This document shows positions 1 through 10,539 of a DNA stretch of 64,000 nucleotides, in pieces. Origin of the DNA: Parascedosporium putredinis. Its lineage: Eukaryota; Ascomycota; Sordariomycetes; Microascales; Microascaceae. Within the stretch, counting starts at the first letter, position 1. Each line of letters begins with the position of its first letter. The stretch covers positions 496,001 through 560,000 of the forward strand of contig CASHTG010000004.1 in the NCBI GenBank assembly GCA_949357655.1. The letters run 5' to 3'. The notes beneath the pieces are model-generated. The model was not told the DNA's origin, made no database searches, and was given only the letters and a program-made list of their open reading frames with translations. Position numbers and translations under genes: made by a program.

Positions 1-590
1 TCTTACGTCCGCCAATGCAAAGTGAGCTGGCAGACCGAAAAGGCTACAGATGATCTGACTCTTTGGCTCCCTGGGTCAATATGTTTGGATCACTCAATCG
101 TGACTGAACGCAGGCGCCCGGCGTTTCTTTTCAACCCTTGCTGGGCGTTCGAGGATCCGCGATACCTCGCCGCTTCCAGAACGGAGGGTAGGGTGCCTGC
201 CCTTTCAATTTGAAGAAGAGTATGGGAGAGCCACCGCCCGGATAGGATAGAGGCTGGAAGGCAAGATTGCTGCGGCGAGTAAAGAGGCTTCCAAGTCCAT
301 AGGAGCTTCTCTCAAGTATCGCTCCCTTCCTCCAGACTATCATCACCACTGACATAATCGATGTAGATTGGTAGACTCTCTGCCGTCTTCCCTGCGATCC
401 CGCTTGTGGGGCCTTTTCGGTACCACCAATTCTTCCTCGAATATTACGCCAGTTAGCGCCTATTAACAAGGAGAAAATTGATGGGCAAGGGAGAAGAAAA
501 AAAAAGAGAAGAGGAAGCAGACCAGTCCCACCCCGTCCCCACGCCTCTAGCCAAAGTTAGGGTGCGCGGTTCGTTTCGGTACGCATCGTG

Positions 591-615
591 CACACAGACA
601 CACACATACACACAC
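591..615. repeat. CA-rich microsatellite
   Basis: An interrupted (CA)n tract with single G and T substitutions. It produces spurious His/Thr or Val-rich ORFs on both strands. Confidence 0.9.
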
Positions 616-2314
616 GGCTCAAGGTAAAGGGCGATAGAAGGCGAGAGCATCATTTGTCTTTGGTGGCGAGCGAACCCTTTCTCCTCTGACGGCTGGCGGT
701 ACCTGGCTGGCCCAAAATATGTGGCGTTCTGCAACGCGAATGTGGATAACCTCCGTAAATGCGACATTGGACCCAACAGCCGGAGAGGTGGCTTCTAAAT
801 ATGGAATCGACCTTTTCAGCACCTCCTCGCTGCCTTCTCGTCTCACACCCACCCTACCGAGGTATGCTTGGCGTACCTGCCAGCGCTTGCTCTACCGTGC
901 CGCCTCTTTCCCCGCTCCAACTCACCTTTGCACTTTGTTACAGTCGCCCAGCCGCGTAATATGCTATTCGTTTTGTTTTCTTTTTGTTCCATGTTCTTTT
1001 GGGCTTTTTTCTTTTTTTCTTTCTTTTTTTCCCTTTCCTTATTCGTTTCGGGGCGGGCGGGTCGGGGTGGAGTTTCTTCCTTCTTGTCTAGCCGCTCGCG
1101 ATGTTGTCCGTCATATCGCATCTGTGATGGGAACCAGAAATTACTGCGATCGGTTGATGGGTCCTCAAGATCGCTGCCCGCTCTATGGCAAGCTTGACCG
1201 TTAGTGTCTTGGCCTTTGCTTGACAGGCACAATAATCGGCGCAAAAGGACCAGGAGAACCTTGGACTTTAGTCGCAGGGATAGTTGCCCTGTTACAACGG
1301 TTTATCCGCCATCTTTGAGCAGGGCCCTGGCCAGATGCGCTCCCTGGCCCTTCCACTCAAGCACTACCGAAGCCTAATTTACTCGATATTACCCCGTGGT
1401 ACCCGCCCTCCTGCTGCACTGATGCGAGTGCGAAATGATCAATGGAATGCTTGCTAGAAAGCGTTTTTCGTTTCTTTTCTTTTCTTTTTTGTCTTTCTTT
1501 CTTTTTTTTTGTTTCTTTCCATTCCGCTCTCTCCCCTCCATCTACCTTTTATTCGGTCGCGTTTTCGGCCCGCGTCGCTTCCTATAGACCTCGGTCCCCA
1601 TTATTGATACAACGTGAGAGCTCCGCGGGCGGGGATGCTCAGACTGACTTGCTGGCTAGCTACTGGCCGATCTACTTGTTCCTCATCGCCAGGGTTTAGG
1701 GTGCTCAAAAGCTTGATACCATGCCATGCCTTCCTGCTTCCCCAACCATGAATCCTTGGCTTGGAAAGTTATGCCTGGACCAACGGTTCAGGCATGATCG
1801 CACTAGCCGCAAACGAAGAGCCAAGCTCGAGCCTGGTGCGGCTTCGACAAGTCGCTCACTTGCTTCCAAGTACAAGTAATAGCAATAATAGCTGGACCGG
1901 GCACGTTAAAAGGGAGAAGAGCGGATATACCCTGTGCTCTGTGGATCCAAAAGGGTCCAAAGCGCATTACAGGTACCAAACCGGCGCGATTGGGCCACTC
2001 GCTGTCCTTGTTGCTTGCTCCTCCACCATTGGAGACTCTGCTGGCTGATCCCTTGTGCCTTTTGGTGCCCCCTTGCTGCATCCCTGGCGATGACCCCTGG
2101 ATCACAGCCCTCGCCCCTGTCACTCCTCCCCACTCACTACTTTATTCCGGACAGGACAGCTAGGAAGGGCACCTCGGTTTATAGTGGCTAGGTCTACTCG
2201 TGCCGCTGGAGAAGGTGCTGGATGAAATGGATCCATGCGACCATTCTTACATCAACGCTGATATCACTGGACAGGCGTTGGACTTTTGGGGCACCGCAGC
2301 AGGCACAAAACACG

Positions 2315-2334
2315 CCCACCCACCCACCCACCCC
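2315..2334. repeat. (CCCA)n microsatellite
   Basis: About five tandem CCCA/CACC units in non-coding DNA. Confidence 0.9.
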
Positions 2335-3311
2335 TCGCCTCAAGCATTTAGCGAGATGGTGCGGACAACAAAGTACTGCCCAGTGCCACCCAGGAAGACC
2401 CACCCACCATTCGGTTCTGCCTTGTTCTATCTATGGACCATCTTCCCTAGTTAGCTCCCGTGCGCAGCGCGGATGCGATGCGTCCCGTCCGCGCGGTTCT
2501 TGTGGGAACAAATCTGGGTCTTTCCCTCTCCATCTCACATCGCACAAGGCCTTTCTTACCGGCGCTTGTATGAACCTGTCGGAGGGTTCATCCCCACTCG
2601 ACGAGCCCTCGATCTTCGGCGTTTCTTCTTGTTTTCCTCTCCCCTGTCTTCGCACACCCTCCCTGGCCGTCCCTCCTACCAACGGCCCCCATTCTACGCG
2701 AAAAGACACGGAAGCAGAGGGTAGTTTCATCACAAGCCCCAGCCGGGCTGGCACGCTGAGAAGGCCAAGTTTTTTTCTTCTTTTTCTCTTTACTCGTGTA
2801 TTCTGCCCAGACAGAACGGCCCTGGGGGCCCCCAAGGGTCCTTTCCGCTCCAAATTGGCTCGTCGACAAAAAAAAAAATACCCCTTCTCTTGCTCTCAAG
2901 CGTCCACACCTTCTGCGTGTTTACTTCACCCCCTTGTTGCCTATTCTCGAGAAGGGGAAAAAAGAGGAAAAAAAGAAAATAGAAAGGAAGAAAGGAAGGT
3001 ACACTATGTTCACATTCGCTCGTTGGTTTTGTATTCCGTAGTAGCGAATCCACGTTTCTTGCCCTTGTTCATCTCGCCCTGTCCTGGCGGCTTTCCGTAT
3101 GTTTCTATTCATGTTTGGTTTCTACCAAGGTGCGAGAGAGAGGGCTAGAAGGCATTAATCCGACATATCCCCAGCTGCCCGTCTCTCCATGTGCCTGGCC
3201 TTGTACTTGTTGCAGCTGGGCATCGCATATCCCACCCCTCAGCCTGCGATAGCATCAATTGGTACCTGTCAGGTTGAGTGCGTCTTTTGCCCTTGTCAAT
3301 CACACGCCTCC

Positions 3312-3342
3312 CACACACACACACACATACACACACGCACAC
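3312..3342. repeat. CA-rich microsatellite
   Basis: Interrupted (CA)n followed directly by a run of C, about 430 bases upstream of the zinc-finger gene start. Confidence 0.9.
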
Positions 3343-3746
3343 CCCCCCGGCCCTCCCTCTCTTAGTTCTCACGCCCGTCTTTCTTTATCAATCCTATGTT
3401 TCCTACTTTCTTCCCACCCCATATCTGACATGCATCCCCCATTCATGACCCAATTCGCGACCAACTTAAACGTTGGGTTTCCACTTACACCTCGTTCTCT
3501 ATTTATTTCACCAAGACGACATCCTCTGCACATAGGGGCTGTGTGAGTTGCTAACTTTGGCGACCCTCCATTCTCCACAACCTACCTCTTTTCCACTGTT
3601 CCCACTTTTGAACTTCGCCTAGTCTGTCGGCTTCTACTACCTCCGGGGACCTGAGCCTCCTACCTCGTGCAAGCTTACAGGCAGCCGACCACTCTTGCGC
3701 ATCCGCGCTTGTTTCGACAAACTCAGCCTCCTTTGCCCTTCACATC

Positions 3747-3758
3747 ATGTCATTTTGA
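3747..3758 (+). promoter_or_regulatory. Three-codon upstream ORF before the C2H2 gene
   Basis: An ATG-TCA-TTT-TGA mini-ORF ends 10 bases before the main ATG at 3769. In fungi, such minimal uORFs next to the main start can reduce or condition initiation. Whether it lies in the transcript depends on the unknown transcription start, so a regulatory role is inference. Confidence 0.4.
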
Positions 3759-3768
3759 GCCTCGCATC

Positions 3769-5879
3769 ATGGCTAGCCTTAGATCGATCATGAACCTGGA
3801 GGATGATAGCCAGTCTGATCCCCGAGTAATTAAAGGGAACCTGGCCCATCCTCCTCCGCTCCCCGAGTTTCTTTGCCTCCCCACACATCCTCTGCATCAT
3901 CGCATTCCTTAGGCCAGGGTTCCACTACCCTACAAGCGCATCACAACCAGCATCCTTCCTCTCATCCGCACTACCCTACCCAGCCTCTTCAACAGCTTTT
4001 CCTCGACAGCCGGTACTCCACATCCTCCCACGACCGAAGGACGACCCCGCTCGTTCAGAACAATACCAGACCCGCCTCGCCGGAGGACTTTTCGCCCGCC
4101 TCATCCTCGTCGTTGGTGTCGACTAGCCGCCAGGCCACTTCAAATCCCGGATATCGAGAAAGCCACACGCCAGATCCCATGGATCACCAAGGCTACCCAT
4201 ATAGCCACCATGGCATGCCCTCGTTCATGCCCCCGCTCCCTCATCCGCATAATCTTTCCGCCAGCGGGCCCAGCGCGCGGGCTTACGGCAGCAGTGGCCC
4301 CGGAGATGCCCAAGCGCCCGTCAAGTACACGCCTGTTACGGGTCGCGTTAGCAAAGCGCTCAAGGGTGTCCCTGTCCACACTTGCAATGATTGCGTTCCT
4401 CCTAGGGTTTGTGATATCTCACCAGCTCCCGGATGCTATCTCCAGTATTGAGGGAGAGAAAAAAAAAGAAAATTTTGCTGACTTGTTATTTCTTTCTTCG
4501 CCATCTTTAGACCTTTACCAGAAATGAGCACCTCAAGTATGGCCATAACCCTGATCCATTAACCTATGGGGCCTCCAAGCCCTGTAAATCGTGCTCCAAA
4601 GGCTAACGCGTCCCCTTTCTTTCCCATAGGCGTCATCAACTTAGCCACAAGACCCCGAGCCACGAGTGCCAGATGCCGGGTTGCGGTCGAAAGTTCCATC
4701 GCAAAGATCTTCTCGACCGGCACGAGCAGAAGCAGTAAGTTTCAGGAACACCTATCCAGGCCCGCATTCATGGCGGGGTCCCCTCAATAGTGTGGTTCGG
4801 TGAGAGCTTACCGATTGACAAGTCTAAAGTGAGCAGGAGAGGCAACGAGGCTTGAGAGACCAGAACCTGCATTCAACCCGCCGACGTCCGCACCACTCTC
4901 CAGCTGGCTCTGGCCTCGGAATCCGACACTCGCCCTACCCAACCGTGACCGGTCGCATGTCCCAAAGATATGGCGGGTCTTCCATGTATACCACTTCCAC
5001 TTCGATGCCGGTTGGGGTTTACCACCCTGCCACCACCACCATTGACGGAACCGCAACGCCCTCTAGCTGTCTTGACCCGCCCACTCCCCTCTCACCCCCT
5101 GTAGCAATGGTCGCGCCGACGCGTACGGCCGACCTCTATCCCAGGGACGGCAAACCTTTGGTAATAACTATGTTTTTCCGACTTCCCTCTCCCACCAGTT
5201 GCCCGTCATCCAACACCAGTCAATTCACCCGCACGAGAACCCTTTGCACCTGGTTGGTTATTCTGATGTCCAAGCTCCCCGGCGTCCTAACTTGCACCTC
5301 AAGTTTGCGAGCCCAGCGAATAACCACGGGGGCCTCGCACCCTGCAATGATGCGCCCGGTATCCCCTCATCCGCTTCCAGCACCTATTCGACCGGATCAG
5401 ATCTTACCCGTAGCAACCGATCCACCGCCCGGTCCTCGAGCGTTGAATGGGTGGATCCGTCGGGCTTCTTGTCGCCCTCACCCATACCGACGAGCCAGGC
5501 CGGCTCCATCGAATTGCTGAGTCCCATTAGCATGGATGCGAGCGGCTCCGTGCACGCCTCTTCTCCCCCGCCTGCTTCTACGCGCCTTTCCATGGAAGCG
5601 ATGGATTACCAACACCAGCTTTCGTACTCTTCTCCCCAGCGGATTCCGCGAATCAGCAATACAGCCTACGATAAAACTGGGGCTCTATCCACCAATCTGG
5701 GGTATAGCGGCGGCTCTGCACTCCTCGACTATTCCCACCAGCAGCCTGCCTGCTCCATCGTGCGTAGTGTCCTCAATCCTCTCCTTGTCAATGCTCTCGT
5801 CTCTGACACTTTAGTTTTGGAACAGATGCCCTTGTTTCAGAACGACTCCATGAGAATGCCCCTCCGCGAGCGATACTAG
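3769..5879 (+). CDS. C2H2 zinc-finger transcription factor (frame-broken in this assembly)
   Basis: Probable nuclear DNA-binding regulator of about 606 residues. The start at 3769 (MASLRSIMNLEDD) opens a His/Pro/Ser-rich N-terminal half. Two zinc fingers are assembled over introns 4407-4510, 4537-4629 and 4735-4829. The first begins CNDC, continues TFTRNEHLKRHQLSH and has C-x2-C-x14-H-x3-H spacing. The second is CQMPGCGRKFHRKDLLDRH, closed by a His whose codon spans the third of those introns (C-x4-C-x12-H-x3-H). The rest is a Ser/Pro-rich disordered tail with no other domain. Two -1 frame changes are needed, at TTT 3868-3870 and CCCCC 5095-5099. An alternative to the first is a 92-base intron, 3826-3917. 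The segment 5760-5840 (GTGCGT...TTTCAG, 81 bases) may be a final in-frame intron, which would shorten the protein by 27 residues while keeping the end RMPLRERY. The fingers are certain; the target and process are unknown. Confidence 0.85.
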
Positions 5880-6662
5880 AAAGTTGCGCCTTGATTCTAC
5901 GGAACGCGACAGCATCGCTCTCTCTTTGAAGCGTGCTCTCTCGTTCCGCAGCTGATGGATCATTACTCTACTCGGGATACATACTCTCTACCCCCTTGGG
6001 TTATGGCCTTTGGGACTCGAGTTCTCAGCTGTTATTCTTAGCGGCTGAGCAAAGAGTTTCTTGGCTCCATCACCTAGGCGAAGAGCAGTGCACTCATGGA
6101 CACCCCGAGAGTCAACCAAGGGGAGAGGAATGAGCCATATGGGGTTTGCCTGGGTTATTTTCATCGAATGTGAGTCGGTCCATCGCCTTGGCTTTGCCAA
6201 TACACTCTGGAAGAGGAAGGTTTGCGGCGGCTAACATTCGAGCGTAAGACAGGCACAAAAACACACATCCATTTGCATCAGTGAACGTGTGGGTTGCTCT
6301 GGGCCCCCGCCCTGGCGACGGATGATGCTTAGAAGAATCTCGGCAAAACATCTGAGGGAGATGGCGCAAGAAGGAGAATGCACAAGCCTTGTGCGGAAGG
6401 GCAGCCAATGCCATCGCCAGGCTAGAGACACGCTAGCTTTTGGTGAAGAGGGGATGAGGGCGGATTTTGTACAACACATTTGGGAACCATCATGGCGGCA
6501 CAGGGACAGCGTTTTGTCTTGCGAAAGGTATACAAGGGTTGGCGATTTGGGACGGGACTACGGCATCTATAGAACTGGGATCTAGGGACACTTGGTGAAG
6601 GGCAACAGCGGGTGGGCGGCAGGGTTCTTGTCTTTTATGCGCGGCTTGAGATCGTCTTTTGC

Positions 6663-6840
6663 GGGTTCATTTTCTTTTCTTTTTTTTTCTTTTTCTTTTT
6701 CATTTTCTTTTCCTTCCCCCTTTTCCTTTCTTTCTTCTGTTCTCTTCTGTCTTTTACTATCATGTCTGTCTTTCTCTCTTTCTACTTGTCTTTTTTCCCT
6801 CACTTTTTCGTTTTTTTCTTTCTCTTTCTTCTTCTGCTAG
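6663..6840 (+). repeat. Polypyrimidine tract
   Basis: About 180 bases almost entirely of T and C, in irregular TTTTC/TTTC units on the + strand. Tracts of this kind recur through the window's non-coding DNA (about 1000, 11520, 14755, 20145 and 22450). Confidence 0.8.
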
Positions 6841-8290
6841 ACGGCTTTCTCTTTCGTTTTCTATCTTGCGTGGCGCAGGCTTGGTTTCTTTGAAAAATCC
6901 GACTCTCACTTTTAGTTTGACGGGTACGGGTGGCTCTTTTGATTTTATCTATATTTGCTTGTTTATTATACGATTTCTTTGGGGTTTTAGTCTCGCTTGG
7001 TTTTTATTTTCTCTTCCAGTTCTCACTCTCGAGTCTCGTTGCCGCTTCTCTTCTTCTGCTTCTTTTTTATTATTATTGTTGTTTGCTAGATGTATCTTTT
7101 CGAGACGGAGCCTCGGAGAATATGTAGGGGAAGAAGGCGGGCTATTCCTTTTGGTGTACTTGCCGCCCTCTTCAAGACACGAAATGAGGAAAAAGGAATG
7201 TTTCCTGACCGCAACTCTTGCTTTACAAGTCCTGATGATGCTTCTTTGATTTGATTTCGACCTCGTGTTATGAATTGCCCTTGATATGAACCTGGGACGG
7301 TGAGATGGCCGGGGAGAGGCGGCCGCGCGGGAGACTTGAGGTCAGGACGTGTAGTCAAGTTGGAGCGATGGTTGAGCCGAAGCGGTGGAGGAGGCCAGTC
7401 TCGAGTGGACCAGGCCCGAGTTGGAAAGGTCAACTTCTCAAACGGAATGGGGAGTTGCTCCTTTTCGACCTCGCGGAACCAAGCGGTTCGTGCCTTGCTC
7501 TGCAAAGGCTCCGAAGGATACGTCAGGATTCTCGATTACCAATCAAGGACCCCGAACTTCGGGTCCGGCTGGTCAGGGAGAAGCAATGACCCCTTTCGTC
7601 TAGCTTGGGTTAGCACTGGAGTTTCTTCTTATTATCTCCTGTCCACGACATCATTCGTGTCTCGGTTGCCCTTTCCTCCTTGAATTGATTTTTTGGACGA
7701 AGTATCTTCAATTGACGAGTGTTGGTGTGAGCCCTTATTCCCCCTTTCATATCTTCTACCTACAGTATTTCGCCGGTTTTCCGGACCAAGATCACCTTCA
7801 CTAACAATATCCACCACCCAAGTCTACAAGTCCACGAGGAAGACAGCTCAGCTTGTGGATGACGTGATTTGATGAAGTGAACTCGTACCCGACCGCTTCT
7901 GGGGTAGATTAGCGACGATCTTTCTTATTTGTCGCGCCCTGTCACCCGCTCGCGTGGATTTTCCAGGGACAGCTAAAGGGTGGCTTTTTTGGGGGTCCTT
8001 TCTGGACGCGAAGACATCAAACGATATTACGTTCTTCGTCGCCATTGGGGTTTACGCCAAGCCCGCCTCCCCACCTTCGGTGTTGATCGTTCGGACCTGG
8101 ACGGAGAGCGTACCATTGCGTGCCGGCAAGGGTCAAACCACCCCTTTTGCCACAACCGCAGTCTAAACAAAGCAAGTTTGGGTATCGAGCTAGAGGGAAA
8201 GTAGAGTAATAACGGGAAAAGCAAAGCCGGACAAGGGACAGGAGAGAACCGTGGGAGTGGGGGAAAACGGACGGGGTGATCCGACCAGAA

Positions 8291-8300
8291 CTATAAAAAG
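8291..8300 (+). promoter_or_regulatory. TATA-like element just upstream of the transporter ATG
   Basis: A CTATAAAAAG match ends only 6 bases before the ATG at 8307. That is too close for a transcript starting about 30 bases downstream to include this ATG, so either the match is fortuitous or translation starts further in. Confidence 0.3.
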
Positions 8301-8306
8301 CGCACA

Positions 8307-10539
8307 ATGGCGCCCACCGCTCCGCGGCCGCGGGACACGCCGTCCCTGGTTTCCCGGCCTCCCATCATCACCTTGCACGACGCGGAAACGGAGTCCCCTC
8401 GACGACGGCATCGGTGGTTTCAGAGACGACGCCGCTTCTGAGCTCGGCGAGTTCGGCTACGTTGCGCGACGGCGCGGGAGACATGTATGCGGGGAACGGA
8501 CCGCGGCACCATGGTCGGGGGTTGTGGATCGGGATGAGGATGGGGATGGGGATGGGGATGGGGACGAGGGGGATGGGGATATGAAGGTTGTGAAGATTGG
8601 TCGGTGGCGGGCGGTCTGTGTGATACTGAGCATGTGGGCGCAACTCTTTCTGCAGGGTACGTTTTTATCTCTGGCTCGATGCTTCTTCTCACTCTTTGCT
8701 TCCTCCTGCCGAATACTCGAGTGAAAGGGATGGGGGATAAACAAAGCCTCGGGCTCGCTAACGCGAAAATAACTACACACTAGCATCCAATATGTCCGGC
8801 ATGACCATGACGCAGTCCACCATTGCTGACGCGCTCAACTCGTACGCCTCCGCCATGTGGTTCACGACGGCCTATCTCATCGCCGCCTCCGCTCTGTCTC
8901 CGCTCCTCGGGCGCCTCTGCACCATCTTCCCCCTCGCACCCTCATACTACCGTCCTCTCTCGCTTTTTCGGCCGGCTGTCTGCTGTGCTCGCGCGCGGCC
9001 ACGTTTGCCCAGTTCATCGCGGGGAGGGTGCTCATGGGCGCGGGCGGGGCGGGCGCCATGACCCTCGCCATCGTTCTCGTGTTGGGCCTCGCGGGGAAGA
9101 GGAGGAGGGGCTTGTTTATCGGTCTGGTCAATGTTGGGTTTACTATCGGGCTGAGTTTTGGCGCTGTTGTGTTTGGTGCCGTTGAGCCCGTTGTTGGATG
9201 GGTGCGTTCATCCTCTGGTCCTTTTCCTTCACCTCCGTCTGATATCCATCTCCTACGCGCGCAATTTGGACTTTGGGTAGATCTTTTAGTTTTGAGGTGC
9301 ATGAGTGCTAACATGGTGTTGGTATAGCGAGCTCTGTTTTGGATACAGGCCCCCATCGCCCTGGCGTCGGGAGTGGGCGTTTTCTCGCCTTGCCTCCCAA
9401 TGTCGGCGTGTCTGAGCGGTCTAAGCACGGCTCACTTCGAGAGAAGTTGGTCAAGATTGACTATCTCGGGGCATGTTTGTTGGTAAGAAATACTAGTTTT
9501 TGCTGATACGGGTGGGCTTCACATTTGAAAATGTCTTGCTAATGGGACGCCTACAGACCATCACGATCGTCTTCTTCCTCTACGGTTTGGCTGGGGATAT
9601 CCAGCCAACGCCACTAATAATCTCCGTGGGCACACTGGGCATGTTTGTCTTTGCCGAGTATTACATCGCAGCCGATCCAATTATCCCCATCAAAGTCTTG
9701 TCATCCCGAGGCATCCTCCTTTCATGCCTCGCGAATCTCGGGTTCATGGCTGCCCGGTGGACCTTGTTATACTACGCTCCGGTGTTCATGCTTGCCGTGC
9801 AAGGGTACTCGCCCCCGGCTGCCGGATCGATCCTCGTCGCCACAAACTTTGGCTTCGGGTCCGGAGGTCTCATCATCGGCTGGCTGCACATACGTCGAGG
9901 CGGCAGCTTCTGGCTCCCCTCGGCCATCAGCATGGCTGTCTTCTCTGCGACCCTCTATCTACTATCAACGGTGGGTTATCCCAACACGCCGGCCGTGATT
10001 ATGGCGCTGGCGGTGCTCCTCAACGGGCTCGCGACGGGGCCACCCTCAACTACACGCTCGCGCACATTCTACACCTCAGCCACGAGGGCACGCAGTTCAT
10101 CACGACGAGCCTGATGGGCACGGTGCGCGGATTTGGCGGAAGCTTCGGCACGGCTATCGGCGGAGGGGTGTTTTACCGGCTCCTGCGCGCTGCGCTGGAA
10201 CGAGGATACGCGGATCTGGACGGCACGCATGACGGGTTGACCAAGGAGAGGGCGGAGCTCGTCAGAAAGCTCTTGGGCAGCCCCAACCACGTCTTCTCGG
10301 GAGGACTGGGCCTCGAGGAACGACAGGTGGCCATCGAGGGATATGCCGGGGCGTCGAGGGCGACGTGGGCTGCGGCTGCGGGGTTGGGCCTCGTCGTCGT
10401 ATTCATCCAGTTGGGTACAGGGTGGACGAGCCCGGAGCGCGAGAAGAACCGCCCGGTGGGGACACTCGAACACAGGGAGGAGGAAGACGAGGAGGCCAGG
10501 GCGGCGTTGTTGGAGAGCGAGGGCGTCGGGGAAGCATGA
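8307..10539 (+). CDS. MFS transporter, DHA2 (14-TM) family, VBA/multidrug-like (frame-broken)
   Basis: Proton-coupled exporter of the major facilitator superfamily, about 636 residues when the breaks are bridged. The polar N-terminus (ETTPLLSS, then an acidic Asp-Gly repeat) is followed by about 14 hydrophobic segments. Characteristic pieces are GRWRAVCVILSMWAQLFLQ (TM1), WFTTAYLIAASALSPLLGRL (TM2), FAQFIAGRVLMGAGGAGAM (TM4) and RALFWIQAPIALASG (TM6). Introns: 8657-8783, 9202-9327 and 9483-9556. Frame is lost by -1 at CCCC 8395-8398, GGGGG 8517-8521, CCCCC 8929-8933, TTTT 9380-9383 and GGGG 10036-10039. Fungal relatives act in the vacuolar or plasma membrane on basic amino acids, toxic compounds or siderophores; the substrate cannot be read from sequence. 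The tail is Glu-rich (EHREEEDEEARAA). Start choice is moderately sure, because the frame leads directly into the conserved TM1. Confidence 0.85.
8531..8580 (+). repeat. (GGGGAT)n hexanucleotide repeat inside the transporter gene
   Basis: Tandem GGGGAT units with minor variation encode an Asp-Gly repeat in the cytosolic N-terminus of the DHA2 transporter. The repeat length would vary easily by slippage without changing frame. Confidence 0.85.

Larger units (their letters stand above)
1..3768. other. Intergenic/leader region, no supported gene
   Basis: No reading frame here shows a recognisable domain. A long open frame at about 2222-3148 (+) is low in conserved character and has no good initiation or splice context. 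The region holds CA and CCCA microsatellites (591-615, 2315-2334, 3312-3342), T/C-rich tracts (about 1000-1040, 1470-1530) and, close to the zinc-finger gene, the CT-rich composition typical of a fungal promoter and leader. A three-codon upstream ORF sits at 3747-3758. Confidence 0.6.
5880..8306. other. Intergenic region with strong polypyrimidine tracts
   Basis: No supported gene. The + strand is markedly T/C-rich at about 6663-6840 and again around 7010-7090, giving artefactual Phe/Ser/Leu-rich ORFs on + and Lys/Glu-rich ORFs on -. The remainder shows no conserved protein segment. The last 300 bases are presumably the promoter of the transporter gene. Confidence 0.6.

Noticed and set aside
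2222..3148. 308-codon open frame on the plus strand
   Set aside because: No recognisable family; it runs through CCCA repeats and T/C-rich DNA and has no protein-like segments.
5161..5198. Apparent 38-base intron in the zinc-finger gene
   Set aside because: Too short for a fungal intron. Reading through in the next frame gives sensible protein (QGRQTFGNNYVFPTSLSHQ), so a -1 break at 5095-5099 explains the frame change better.
8877..9428. 183-codon minus-strand frame
   Set aside because: Antisense shadow of the conserved DHA2 transporter helices.
8307..10539. DHA2 transporter as a decayed pseudogene
   Set aside because: Five breaks are all -1 in homopolymers, splice sites and motifs are intact, and the same pattern affects every gene in the window.
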